A stretch of DNA of 64,000 nucleotides from Nocardioides bizhenqiangii (lineage in GTDB: Bacteria; Actinomycetota; Actinomycetes; Propionibacteriales; Nocardioidaceae): NCBI RefSeq assembly GCF_034661235.1, contig NZ_CP141059.1, forward strand, positions 3,533,501-3,597,500. Direction: 5' to 3'. Position numbers and translations under genes: made by a program. The notes below the pieces were generated by a model. The model was not told the origin of the DNA. It saw nothing but the letters and a program-made list of their open reading frames with translations, and did not search any database. Positions 35,203 to 43,219 of the stretch are shown here, piece after piece; position 1 is the first letter of the stretch, and each line of letters opens with the position of its first letter.

Positions 35203-35253
35203 AATGTGCTGCTTTACACATCCAGATCCTGTGTCAAGGCCGGAAGTGCGCGC

Positions 35254-36669
35254 TCAGGAGCCGTCGCGTCGGACCACGATGGGCGGCCGGACGACGTCGT
35301 TCTGCTGGGTGAGCGCGGTCATCAGGTGCGGTGAGCCGTCGGGAAGCAGACCGGACAGCGGGGTCAGCCGCGCCTCCGCGTCGTCGATCTCGACGAGCAT
35401 CAGGTGCGCCTGCGCGGCCCAGGCCGTCGTGTGGGCCGCGTCGAAGCCCTCCGGGATCTCCTCGCGGACCTTCCCTCCGGCACCGGAGACGACATAGGTG
35501 CGACCGTCCACCTCGGAGACCTGGAAGTTGTGCTCGTGCCCCGCCAGGACGAGGCGGACCCCACCTTGCTCGAACAACGGCTCGAGCGCCTCCAGCATCT
35601 CCTGGTCGTTCTCGTGCAGCGGTCCCGCGCAGTAGACCGGGTGGTGGGAGAACGGGATCCGCCAGGTCGGATCACCCGAGGCCAGCGCCTGTTCGAGCCA
35701 GTCCCGGTGGTCCGGCACCTGGAAGTACCGGTGGTGCTCGGCGTCCTCCTCGTCCTGCGACGTGTCGATGCAGATCAGCTCCAGGTTGCGGCCGTAGCCG
35801 AAGCGGTAGAACAGACCGGGACCCACCGAGGCCCGGTCCTGCTGATCGCGGAAGCGCTCGTGGACGTGGAAGTTGTCCTCCATCTGCTCACGGTCGTCGC
35901 TGCCCTCGGTGTCGCTCGTGTCGTGGTTGCCGATCGCGGGGAACACCGGGACCCGGGCGATCACGTAGCGGTAGGGCTGGAAGAAGCTGGAGTACCAGTC
36001 GTCGTCCTCCCCTCCGCTCTCGTCGTCGACCTGGCCCTGCTCCCCCTGGTAGATGTTGTCGCCGAGCGAGAGCACGAAGCGGACCTCGTGCTCACGCACC
36101 AAGGTCGTCAGCAGCTCCGCCACCCGCCGCTGGCGGCGGCTGGACTCGCTGTCGGACCGGATCCCGACGCCGTAGTCGCCCATCGCGACGAACCGCACGC
36201 CCGAGGCGTCGGTGTCGGGTGACGGGAACGTGTGGAACCGCAGGTCGTAGCGCCCTCCGGGTTGGAGGTCGTAGCCGCCGGCCGCGGAGGGCATCCAGTC
36301 CCACCTCTGCCCGGCTGCCCACTCGCGCCCGTCGACGAGGACCCGGTAGCGGTAGTCGGCGTCGGGCGTCAGGTCCCCGACCCAGGCCCAGGCCTGGGTC
36401 GACGTCTCCGCTCGTCCGACTACGTCACCGGTACCGGCCAGCACCTCGACCACGGCGTCACCGAAGGGCTCGGCGCTGTGCCCGATGGACGTACGGCGTC
36501 CCACGGCCTCCCGCAGCTCGGAGTCGTCGAGGATGCTCCACCCGCCATGGGCTGCCCGACGGAACCAGAACGCACCCCACGCGATCAGCACCCGGTCGTG
36601 GGAGAGGTCGACCAGGTGCACGAACTCCTCGCGACGAAGGCTTCGGTCGCTCGCCCCGCTCTCCCCCAT
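35254..36669 (-). CDS. metallophosphoesterase, purple acid phosphatase-like
   Basis: 471 residues. An N-terminal fibronectin-like region (about 25-150; VHLVDLSHDRVLIAWGAF, LTPDADYRYRVLVDGREW) precedes the calcineurin-like core with metal ligands in order: FVAMGDYGVG, LSLGDNIYQGE, FPAIGNHDTSD, IPFSHHPVYCAG, and LVLAGHEHNFQ. No export signal is visible, so it may be cytosolic or exported another way. A very acidic loop (DDESGGEDDDW) follows the second motif. ATG 36669 is leaderless, six bases after TAGGCT. Confidence 0.88.
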   Translation of the reverse strand: MGESGASDRSLRREEFVHLVDLSHDRVLIAWGAFWFRRAAHGGWSILDDSELREAVGRRTSIGHSAEPFGDAVVEVLAGTGDVVGRAETSTQAWAWVGDLTPDADYRYRVLVDGREWAAGQRWDWMPSAAGGYDLQPGGRYDLRFHTFPSPDTDASGVRFVAMGDYGVGIRSDSESSRRQRRVAELLTTLVREHEVRFVLSLGDNIYQGEQGQVDDESGGEDDDWYSSFFQPYRYVIARVPVFPAIGNHDTSDTEGSDDREQMEDNFHVHERFRDQQDRASVGPGLFYRFGYGRNLELICIDTSQDEEDAEHHRYFQVPDHRDWLEQALASGDPTWRIPFSHHPVYCAGPLHENDQEMLEALEPLFEQGGVRLVLAGHEHNFQVSEVDGRTYVVSGAGGKVREEIPEGFDAAHTTAWAAQAHLMLVEIDDAEARLTPLSGLLPDGSPHLMTALTQQNDVVRPPIVVRRDGS

Positions 36670-36675
36670 TGCCGC

Positions 36676-36681
36676 AGCCTA
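36676..36681 (-). promoter_or_regulatory. -10 element of a leaderless promoter (phosphoesterase)
   Basis: TAGGCT-GCGGCA-ATG on the minus strand, same six-base geometry as elsewhere in the window. Confidence 0.55.
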
Positions 36682-36740
36682 GTCCTCGGGCACTTCCACG
36701 ATCACCTGCCAGCACGACGTACGGCGTGCGAGCCTTGGCC

Positions 36741-37322
36741 ATGGCCCGACGACCACTCGCTCTGCTCGCCACCGTGCTCGCCGCTCTCCTCGCGCTGCTC
36801 GTCACGCCGTTCGCGGCCGCCGAGGACCTGGTGGTCCCGGACGACCGGCGCGACTACTGGCACGACCACCGCGCCGACAGCGGCACTCCCGACCAGCACC
36901 GGCCGGACTGGGGCAGACCTGACCTGCGCCGCACCGTCTACCGGCACCGGAGCGAGAAGGTACGCGTCCGGCTCGACATGGCCCGCCTGGCGCGCGGCGA
37001 TGCGGGCTACTGGGAGGTCGTGGTCCGCTACCGGACCAACGAGGGTCGGACCGGTCAGGCGACGCTGTTCAAGCCGCACGAGGGCCAGGTCGTCGTCGGG
37101 TGGACCGGCGACGGGAACTGCTTCATCGACCCGCACCTCGACTACGCCGACGACTACTTCGTGGTCGAGGTCAGCCGCAGCTGCCTCAGCCTGCCGAGGT
37201 GGATCAAGTTCAAGTCAGCCACCCGCTGGTGGCCGACCAGTGACGACGTCGCCTACCTGGACGTGTCCGGCTCCGAGGGCTACCGCATGAGCGAGTGGTC
37301 GGCACGGGTCAGGCGGGACTGA
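36741..37322 (+). CDS. secreted protein of unknown function
   Basis: 193 residues. Signal peptide (MARRPLALLATVLAALLALL, cleavage near AAA-ED), then a small beta-rich mature domain with paired YWEVVVRYRTNEGR, TLFKPHEGQVVVGWTG and a Cys pair (GNCFIDPHLDY and RSCLSLPRWIKF) likely forming a disulphide. The family looks common in Nocardioidaceae but I cannot name it. No clear SD. Converges on the aldehyde dehydrogenase gene with a 5-base gap. Confidence 0.75.
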   Translation: MARRPLALLATVLAALLALLVTPFAAAEDLVVPDDRRDYWHDHRADSGTPDQHRPDWGRPDLRRTVYRHRSEKVRVRLDMARLARGDAGYWEVVVRYRTNEGRTGQATLFKPHEGQVVVGWTGDGNCFIDPHLDYADDYFVVEVSRSCLSLPRWIKFKSATRWWPTSDDVAYLDVSGSEGYRMSEWSARVRRD

Positions 37323-37327
37323 GCCCG

Positions 37328-38782
37328 TCACATCGGCGGCGAGGACAGGTAGACCGACTTCAGCTCGGAGTACTGGGCCAGGCCCTCGGGGCCGAACTCG
37401 CGCCCGAGCCCGGAGGCCTTGTAACCGCCGAACGGTGCGGCGAAGTCCATCGTGTAGGTGTTGACGCCGAAGGTGCCGGTGCGCACCCGGCGCGCCACCT
37501 CCACGCCGGCCTCCTGGTCGGTGGTCCACACCGTGCCGGCCAGTCCGTAGTCGGAGTCGTTGGCGATCCGCACGGCGTCGTCGACGTCGTCGTACGGGAT
37601 CACCGACAGCACCGGCCCGAAGATCTCCTCCTGGGCGATCCGCATCCGGTTGTCGACGCCTGCGAAGACCGTCGGCCGGACGTACCAGCCGTTGTCGAGC
37701 CCGTCGGGCCGGCCGGAGCCGCCGGTGAGGAGCTGCGCGCCCTCCTCCTGGCCGAGCGCGATGTACTTCTCGACGCGCTCCTGCTGGCGCTGCGCGACCA
37801 TCGGGCCGATCTCCGTGGCGGGGTCCATCGGGTCGCCGACCTGCATCCCCGCGACCGCCTCGGCCAGCGCCTGCGAGACCTCGTCGTGGCGGTCGCGGCT
37901 GACCAGCACCCGAGTCTGCGCGACGCAGGCCTGGCCCGAGTTCATCAGGCCGATGAACTTGAGTCCTTCGAGCGTCGCCGCGAGATCCGCGTCGTCGAGC
38001 ACGATCGCGGCGGACTTGCCGCCGAGCTCCAGCGAGCAGTGCTTGAGCTGCTCGCCACAGATCGCGCCGATCCGGCGGCCGGCCGCGGTGGAGCCGGTGA
38101 ACGCCACCTTGTCGACGCCGGGGTGCGAGACCAGGTGCTCGCCGACCTCGCGGCCGGCGGCGACGATGCTGACCACGCCCTCCGGCACGCCCGCCTCCTG
38201 CAGCAGCTCGGCGAGCAGGTAGCAGTCCAGCGGGCTCTCGGGAGCCGGCTTCACGACGACGGTGCACCCGGCGAGCAGGGCCGGGATCAGCTTGGACATG
38301 ACGGTGAACTGCGGGACGTTCCACGGTGGGATCGCGGCCACGACACCGACCGGCTCGTGCCGCACCATCACGTCGGCGCCGAGCGCCCCCGGGCGGGTGG
38401 ACTCCCAGGGGAACTCACGAGCGATCGTCAGGAACGCCTCGATCTGCATCCAGGGCGCCGGCGACTGCGCCAGGTTGCTGAACGAGATCGGCGAGCCGAT
38501 CTCGGTCGTGATCACCTCCGCCATCTCACCGAGCTTCGCGGCGTACAGGCCGGACAGGTTCTGTACGACGTCGATCCGCTCCGCCGGCGACAGCCGCGGC
38601 CACGGGCCGCCGTCGAAGGCCTTCCGCGCCGCGCCCACCGCCGCGTCGATGTCCGCCGCGCTGCCGTCGGGCACCCGCGCGACCACCTCCTCGGTGTGCG
38701 GCGACACCACCTCGAGCACCGCGTCGGAGGCCGGCTTCGTCCAGGTGCCGCCGATGAAGAGTGCGTCACGGTCGAGAGTCAT
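37328..38782 (-). CDS. aldehyde dehydrogenase family protein
   Basis: 484 residues. All ALDH landmarks are present: AAIPPWNVPQFTVMSKLIPAL, VVKPAPESPLDCYLLAEL, FTGSTAAGRRIGAICG, catalytic Glu in LELGGKSAAIVL, catalytic Cys in MNSGQACVAQTRVL, EEIFGPVLSVIPY and FGGYKASGLGREFG. NAD-dependent oxidation of an aldehyde; close to the mycobacterial Rv0768-like group often found with lipid or steroid genes. It follows the unknown gene at 38855 after a 72-base gap filled by a dispersed repeat. Likely the last gene of the group driven from the KstR-like box at 41279. Confidence 0.9.
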   Translation of the reverse strand: MTLDRDALFIGGTWTKPASDAVLEVVSPHTEEVVARVPDGSAADIDAAVGAARKAFDGGPWPRLSPAERIDVVQNLSGLYAAKLGEMAEVITTEIGSPISFSNLAQSPAPWMQIEAFLTIAREFPWESTRPGALGADVMVRHEPVGVVAAIPPWNVPQFTVMSKLIPALLAGCTVVVKPAPESPLDCYLLAELLQEAGVPEGVVSIVAAGREVGEHLVSHPGVDKVAFTGSTAAGRRIGAICGEQLKHCSLELGGKSAAIVLDDADLAATLEGLKFIGLMNSGQACVAQTRVLVSRDRHDEVSQALAEAVAGMQVGDPMDPATEIGPMVAQRQQERVEKYIALGQEEGAQLLTGGSGRPDGLDNGWYVRPTVFAGVDNRMRIAQEEIFGPVLSVIPYDDVDDAVRIANDSDYGLAGTVWTTDQEAGVEVARRVRTGTFGVNTYTMDFAAPFGGYKASGLGREFGPEGLAQYSELKSVYLSSPPM

Positions 38783-38804
38783 GAGGTTCCTTTCAGGGTG
38801 CCGG

Positions 38805-38846
38805 GGTCTCGATACGTCCTCGCCCAGCGGCTCGGACTACTCGACC
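38805..38846. repeat. dispersed 'GGTCTCGATACG...CTACTCGACC' repeat, short copy
   Basis: Same ends as the copy at 31498-31555, with a short internal stem GTCC / GGAC around TCGC...GGCTC. Lies between the aldehyde dehydrogenase and the unknown gene of one operon. Confidence 0.65.
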
Positions 38847-38854
38847 ACCGGCCG

Positions 38855-40078
38855 TTACGGTGCAAGGTCGAACCAGTCGGTGAAGCCGCTGGGATCGTGC
38901 CGCCCGAGCGCGCCGTGCTCGAAGAGGCCCCACCCCTCTGCCCCGTCGGCACCGGGGCCGTGGGCGACGGCGTGCCCGACGTGGTCGATCACGCCGAACA
39001 TCACCCTGCCGGCGACCTCGGGGTCGTTGACGTCGTAGCTGAGCCGCTCGGTGAACCCGGCGCCCTTCCACGTGCCGTGGGTCCAGTCGGAGTCACCCCC
39101 GTAGCCGCCGCCGACGTGGATCGGGACCGCGAGCTTCGAGGTCACCTCGAGCACCAGGTCCTTGCTCTCGGGGGTCTGGCAGGTGATGGTCGCGCCGGTC
39201 GGCACCCGGGTGCCTGATGCGTACCTGATCTCGACGCGGGGCCAGCCGAGCTGCTCGACCCGGCCGTCCTTCCAGACCCGGGTGCAGTCGTTGAGCGTGC
39301 GGAAGCCGTCGGGTGTCTCCTGGATGATGATCACGACGCAGAAGTCGTCGAACCGCATCGGCACGTAGAGCCACCACATGCCCGCGAACGCCGGGTCGGC
39401 CGGCTTGCCGGCCGGGACGGCCTCGCCGACCGGGCGGATGCCCCACGACCGGTCGCGGGAGCCGACCCAGCGGTCGGGGGTGACCGCGATGTCCTCGCCG
39501 TCGACGGCGATCGTGCCCTCCCAGGTGCCGACCTGCGCGAACCGCTGCGCGTCGAGGATGGTGCCCGAGCCCTGGCGCATCACGTGCGGGAGCTCCTGGA
39601 CGACGTCGAACGAGCCCTCCCACGTCAGGTCGAGGGCGATCCCCTCCGTCTCCTCCATCAGCACCCGCAGCTTGCGCAGCGGCTCGACGATCTCGATCCG
39701 GTAGCTGCCGACCCGCTGCTCCATCCGGTCCGCGCCGCGCGGGTCGGCGGCGTCGCTCAGGTGGACGGCGGTCTGCTCGTCGCCGCGACGCAGCAGCACG
39801 AAGGCGTCCTTGGTGCCGAGGTTCGGGTAGAACCCGAGGCCGGTGATGAGGAACAGGTCGCCGGTGCGGTCGTGCGCGTTGAGGTAGCAGCGGTCGTAGA
39901 AGTTGCGGTCGCTGCTCCCGGCCCACGCGACGGGTCGTGGCAGCTGGTGGATGGGGTACTCGTCGAGCGGGCCGAGCCCGACGTACTCGTCGTGGAGGCT
40001 CACGTTCTTGGGGTCCCCGCCAGATTGTTCGCTGGAGGAGCGAAGCGGGGGAAGCGAAGAATCTGGTGGGGTGTTCAT
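38855..40078 (-). CDS. uncharacterised protein, beta-rich, with repeat-derived N-terminus
   Basis: 407 residues, no signal peptide or membrane helix. The body is beta-rich with many Trp/Tyr (GSSDRNFYDRCYLNAHDRTG, ITGLGFYPNLGTKDAFVLL, SYRIEIVEPLRKLRVLME, WVGSRDRSWGIRPVG) and resembles lipocalin/CrtC-like hydratase folds that occur with lipid genes, but I do not assign a function. The first 25 residues (MNTPPDSSLPPLRSSSEQ...) are encoded by a mobile palindromic element also found at the end of cydA, so they are probably dispensable. ATG overlaps the phosphotransferase stop (ATGA). The native start was probably at or near SLHDEY. Confidence 0.75.
   Translation of the reverse strand: MNTPPDSSLPPLRSSSEQSGGDPKNVSLHDEYVGLGPLDEYPIHQLPRPVAWAGSSDRNFYDRCYLNAHDRTGDLFLITGLGFYPNLGTKDAFVLLRRGDEQTAVHLSDAADPRGADRMEQRVGSYRIEIVEPLRKLRVLMEETEGIALDLTWEGSFDVVQELPHVMRQGSGTILDAQRFAQVGTWEGTIAVDGEDIAVTPDRWVGSRDRSWGIRPVGEAVPAGKPADPAFAGMWWLYVPMRFDDFCVVIIIQETPDGFRTLNDCTRVWKDGRVEQLGWPRVEIRYASGTRVPTGATITCQTPESKDLVLEVTSKLAVPIHVGGGYGGDSDWTHGTWKGAGFTERLSYDVNDPEVAGRVMFGVIDHVGHAVAHGPGADGAEGWGLFEHGALGRHDPSGFTDWFDLAP
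40010..40076. repeat. palindromic element at a coupled gene junction (copy 1)
   Basis: Outer stem CCCCGCCAGATT (40015-40026) pairs with AATCTGGTGGGG (40060-40071) with one G-T. Inner hairpin TTCGCT-GGAGG-AGCGAA. The core GGAGGAGCGAAGCGGGGG is identical in the copy at 56551-56611, whereas the variable stem arms differ but still pair. It begins right at the phosphotransferase stop codon and encodes the N-terminus of the next protein. Confidence 0.8.
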
Positions 40079-41229
40079 GCTCTTACCTCGTCCAGCAGCC
40101 GCTCGAAGAGCGGGCGGTGGTGCATCACGGCCTCGGGGTCGTCCGGTCGCTCGATCTCACCGAAGTGGATCTGCCGGGCGCTGGTGCGGAGGAAGACGAC
40201 GCCCCAGATCACTCCGGCGTGGATCTGGTACCAAGTGAGGTCCCCGACCTGGACGCCCGACAGCTCCTGGTACGTCGCCACCACGTCGTCGGCCCTGAGG
40301 AACTCCGGCATCCCGGGCAGCTCGAACGCGGTCGCGATCTCCTGGAAGACGGCATGGGCGAACACGAGCCAGGCCAGGTCCAGCTCCCGCGGCCCGAGCG
40401 TTGCCATCTCCCAGTCGAGCACGGCGACGGGTTCGAAGTCGCGGTACATCACGTTGCCGATCCGCGAGTCGCCCCAGACCAGCACCGCCTCGCCCGCCGT
40501 GTCCTCATCGGGGAGATTGGCCTCCAGCCAGGCGAGCGCCCGCTCGATGAGGGGCGAGCGCGGGCTGCCCTCCGCGGCAGCGACGGCGTAGTCGTACCAG
40601 GCGCGGGTCTTCGCCAGGTTGCGGGCGAGCGGCGTCGGACCGTCGTGCCCGGTCACCGCGGGGTCGAGGAACCCGAACCGCCCGGCGGCGTCCGGGATCC
40701 CGTGCAGCTTCGCCAGGACCTCGATGGTGGAGCGCTGCAGGACCGCCTGCTGGTCGGGCGCGGCGTCGTAGAGCCAGTTGTCGCCGAACGGGTACGGCAT
40801 CACGTCCGGCGGCACGGCGCCGTCGAGCCGGTCCATCAGGAAGAAGGGGGTGCCGAGCACCTCCCCGGTCGGCTCGATCAGGCCCACCGGCGGCACCGGG
40901 ATGCCGGAGAGCTCCCCGGCGAGCCGCATCGCGTCGTACTGGTCCTGGAGGCGGTACGCCGGGAACACCGGCACGTCCTCGGCGGCCGGGGCGACCCGGG
41001 CGACGTACTCCTTGGTCGCGCGAGCGCCGCCCTCGGTCGCCGTGATCGCCAGCAGCACCGTCTCGCTGGACATGCCGTTGGTCTGGATGCCCTGGTGCAG
41101 GGTGACCTCGGGATCGCTCCCGGGCGGCAGGGTGCCGGCGAGCCACTCCTCCAGCCGGGCGCGCACCGTCGCCGCGTCGCGGCTGGAGCGCTGCAGGGTC
41201 ATGTCGGCGGGCGGTGGTGCCTGCGTCAT
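40075..41229 (-). CDS. APH-fold phosphotransferase family protein
   Basis: 384 residues. Aminoglycoside-phosphotransferase/choline-kinase fold: GIQTNGMSSETVLLAI (nucleotide loop), EYVARVAP, FLMDRLDGAVP, IEVLAKLHGI, catalytic VLVWGDSRIGNVMY (Brenner-like) and metal-binding VAVLDWEMATLGPRELDLAW. Belongs to the subgroup found beside acyl-CoA and steroid genes in actinobacteria (FadE36/Rv3761c-like region), so the substrate is more likely a lipid-derived alcohol than an antibiotic. SD GGAGGA lies 7 bases before ATG 41229. A KstR-type box is 50 bases upstream. Confidence 0.88.
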   Translation of the reverse strand: MTQAPPPADMTLQRSSRDAATVRARLEEWLAGTLPPGSDPEVTLHQGIQTNGMSSETVLLAITATEGGARATKEYVARVAPAAEDVPVFPAYRLQDQYDAMRLAGELSGIPVPPVGLIEPTGEVLGTPFFLMDRLDGAVPPDVMPYPFGDNWLYDAAPDQQAVLQRSTIEVLAKLHGIPDAAGRFGFLDPAVTGHDGPTPLARNLAKTRAWYDYAVAAAEGSPRSPLIERALAWLEANLPDEDTAGEAVLVWGDSRIGNVMYRDFEPVAVLDWEMATLGPRELDLAWLVFAHAVFQEIATAFELPGMPEFLRADDVVATYQELSGVQVGDLTWYQIHAGVIWGVVFLRTSARQIHFGEIERPDDPEAVMHHRPLFERLLDEVRA

Positions 41230-41278
41230 GTGCGGTTCCTCCGGGGGATCAGCGCGACCGAGGCCGCGTCGTACAAAC

Positions 41279-41292
41279 TAGAACACGTTCTA
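41279..41292 (-). promoter_or_regulatory. KstR-like box upstream of the phosphotransferase operon
   Basis: TAGAACACGTTCTA, a perfect 14-base palindrome matching TnnAACnnGTTnnA. It lies 50 bases before the phosphotransferase start and just after the sulfotransferase stop. Confidence 0.65.
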
Positions 41293-41299
41293 AGGCTTC

Positions 41300-42589
41300 T
41301 CAACCAGCGCCCGCGAGAAAGCGCTCGGAGTACGGCGCGAACCGCTCGGCAAGCTCGTCCGGATCGAGGCCGACGCCCTCGGGCCGGTAGTCGATGCGGC
41401 CGAGGTGTCCGCGTGCGTGGCTCGCCAGGTACTCGACGGCGCCGGCACGCGCCGATGGGGTGAACCGCTCCCCCGCCAACGCGAGCACCCGCTCGAGCGC
41501 GCCTTCCTGGTCGGCCATGAAGGTGTCGAAGGGCAGGTCCATCGAGGTGTCCGGACCGAGCACGTCACGGTCGCGCAGCAACGCGTCGAGCATGACTCCG
41601 AGTCGGTCGGCCCAGCGCCTGCCCGTTGCGGGCGGGTCGAGCGGCGCCGCGCGGAACATCCGCTCCGTGTAGGCGACCATCGTCGCGAGCGAGGTCACCA
41701 CGTGGGCCGGGTCGCGGTGGGTGATCACGACCGTGGCCTCCGGGAACACCTCCGCGACGACGGGCAGCTGCTCGAGGTGCTGGGGCGACTTCAGCAGCCA
41801 CCGGCGACCGCCGCGCAGGCTGCTGCCTTCCATGTGTTGTAGCGCTTGGAGCTGGACCCGCAGGTAGGCGTAGTGCGGCGCCTGGTTGTGCGAGAGGTAG
41901 TGGTCGACCCACCCCGGCACGTCGGTCAGCGTCTCGAAGTACATCGTCGAGAAGTCGTTGGCCAGCAGCGCGATCTCCTCGTGCACGTGCTCGGGTCCGT
42001 CCATCTCGTGCATGAGGATGAAGTGCGGCAGTGCTGTGTGCATCGCGTCCATCGCCACCGCCGTCCGCGCGATGCGCGGATCGGGTTCGGCACCGCGCTC
42101 GGTCGGCAGCGGGAACGGCTCGAGGCTCTCCCAGTAGGGCAGGGTGCGGAACAGGCCGGTCGCCGCGAGCAGCTGCTGCAGGTGCGTGGTGCCGGTGCGC
42201 GGCAGGCCGGCGATGATCACCGGCGGCACCAGCTCCGTCTCCAGCACCGTCGGCTCGCGCCGCAGCAGGTCGGCGAGGAGCAGCCGGTTCTTGAGCAGCT
42301 GGAGGAACTGCAGGTAGAGGTTCACCTGCCCCGCCGGGGACAGCCCCGGCAACGAGCGGTAGCACTCGAGCAGGAGGTCCATCCGCTCCAGGTAGTCGCG
42401 CGGGCCGAAGTCGTCGAGGCCGAGCTCGGCGGAGGCCTGGGCGTGCAGAGCACCGGCGTCGAGAGGGCAGAGCTCTGCGATCGACTCGACCGACCCGAGC
42501 AGCTCCTGGGCCTCGCGGCCGAACCGCGGCTCCGCCAGGTCGTCGAGGACGACGGCTGCGCCGGCGCGGTCCGTGGCCTGTTCCTGCAT
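41300..42589 (-). CDS. sulfotransferase family protein
   Basis: 429 residues. 5'-PAPS loop VIIAGLPRTGTTHLQQLL (about 125-142) and 3'-phosphate motif VVITHRDPAHVVTSLATMV (about 272-290), with RRWLLKSPQHLEQLPVVAEVFP between. This long actinobacterial Sulfotransfer_3 group is common among steroid and lipid catabolic genes; sulphonation has not been shown for most members. Cytoplasmic. Divergent from the TetR gene at 42632 with a near-palindrome over its promoter (TATCGT about 8 bases before ATG 42589). Confidence 0.88.
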   Translation of the reverse strand: MQEQATDRAGAAVVLDDLAEPRFGREAQELLGSVESIAELCPLDAGALHAQASAELGLDDFGPRDYLERMDLLLECYRSLPGLSPAGQVNLYLQFLQLLKNRLLLADLLRREPTVLETELVPPVIIAGLPRTGTTHLQQLLAATGLFRTLPYWESLEPFPLPTERGAEPDPRIARTAVAMDAMHTALPHFILMHEMDGPEHVHEEIALLANDFSTMYFETLTDVPGWVDHYLSHNQAPHYAYLRVQLQALQHMEGSSLRGGRRWLLKSPQHLEQLPVVAEVFPEATVVITHRDPAHVVTSLATMVAYTERMFRAAPLDPPATGRRWADRLGVMLDALLRDRDVLGPDTSMDLPFDTFMADQEGALERVLALAGERFTPSARAGAVEYLASHARGHLGRIDYRPEGVGLDPDELAERFAPYSERFLAGAG

Positions 42590-42595
42590 GACGGA

Positions 42596-42618
42596 TTACG
42601 ATACCCTCGGTCTCGAAA
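42596..42618. promoter_or_regulatory. TetR-type operator between sulfotransferase and TetR gene
   Basis: Near-palindrome TTACGATACC-CTC-GGTCTCGAAA, 8 of 10 positions paired. It overlaps the sulfotransferase -10 and lies 13 bases before the TetR start. Confidence 0.6.
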
Positions 42619-42631
42619 TAGGGGAAGGGCG

Positions 42632-43219
42632 ATGACGAACCAGGCATCCGAGCGAGGCGCCGGCCGGCCGCGGGACCCGCGGATCGAGCAGGCGGCGCTC
42701 GCCGCGACTCGCGACCTGCTGGTCGAGGTGGGCTACGCCCGCCTCACCGTTGCCGCCGTCGCGGGACGCGCGGGTACGACGAAGGCGGCGCTCTACCGCC
42801 GGTGGCCGTCGCTCCCCCACCTGGTCTACGAGGCCGCCTTCCCCGACGAGCTGCTCAAGGACTGGCATCTCGGGCCGGATCTCCGCGCCGACCTGCTCGG
42901 GATCGTCACCGGCACCCGCGACGCCTTCACCACGCCGGTCGCGGCCGCGGCGCTCCCCGGGCTGCTGGCGGAGTTCTCGACGCACCCGGCCCTGCACAAC
43001 GCGCTGCTCGCCCGGTTCGCCGGTGTCTTCGACGCGATCGACGACCGGCTGCGCACGGCCGCGGACGAGGGCGAGGTGCGCCCGGACGCGCGCTCGGAGG
43101 ACCTGCTGCGGCTGATGATCGGCGCCGCGCTGATCGGTGTCCTCCTCGGGCCGGAGACCCTCGACGACGCCTGGGCCGACCGCGTCACCACCATCCTCCT
43201 GGAAGGAGTCCGACCGTGA
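42632..43219 (+). CDS. TetR family transcriptional regulator
   Basis: 195 residues. N-terminal HTH (about 14-60): AALAATRDLLVEVGYARLTVAAVAGRAGTTKAALYRRWPS (in pieces), the standard TetR pattern; C-terminal TetR_C_16-like dimer/ligand domain with ALPGLLAEFSTHPAL and LMIGAALIGVLLGPETL. GGGAAGGG lies about 5 bases before ATG 42632. Its stop overlaps the GTG start of the DUF1214 gene. Probably represses itself, the DUF1214 gene and the divergent sulfotransferase. Confidence 0.9.
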   Translation: MTNQASERGAGRPRDPRIEQAALAATRDLLVEVGYARLTVAAVAGRAGTTKAALYRRWPSLPHLVYEAAFPDELLKDWHLGPDLRADLLGIVTGTRDAFTTPVAAAALPGLLAEFSTHPALHNALLARFAGVFDAIDDRLRTAADEGEVRPDARSEDLLRLMIGAALIGVLLGPETLDDAWADRVTTILLEGVRP

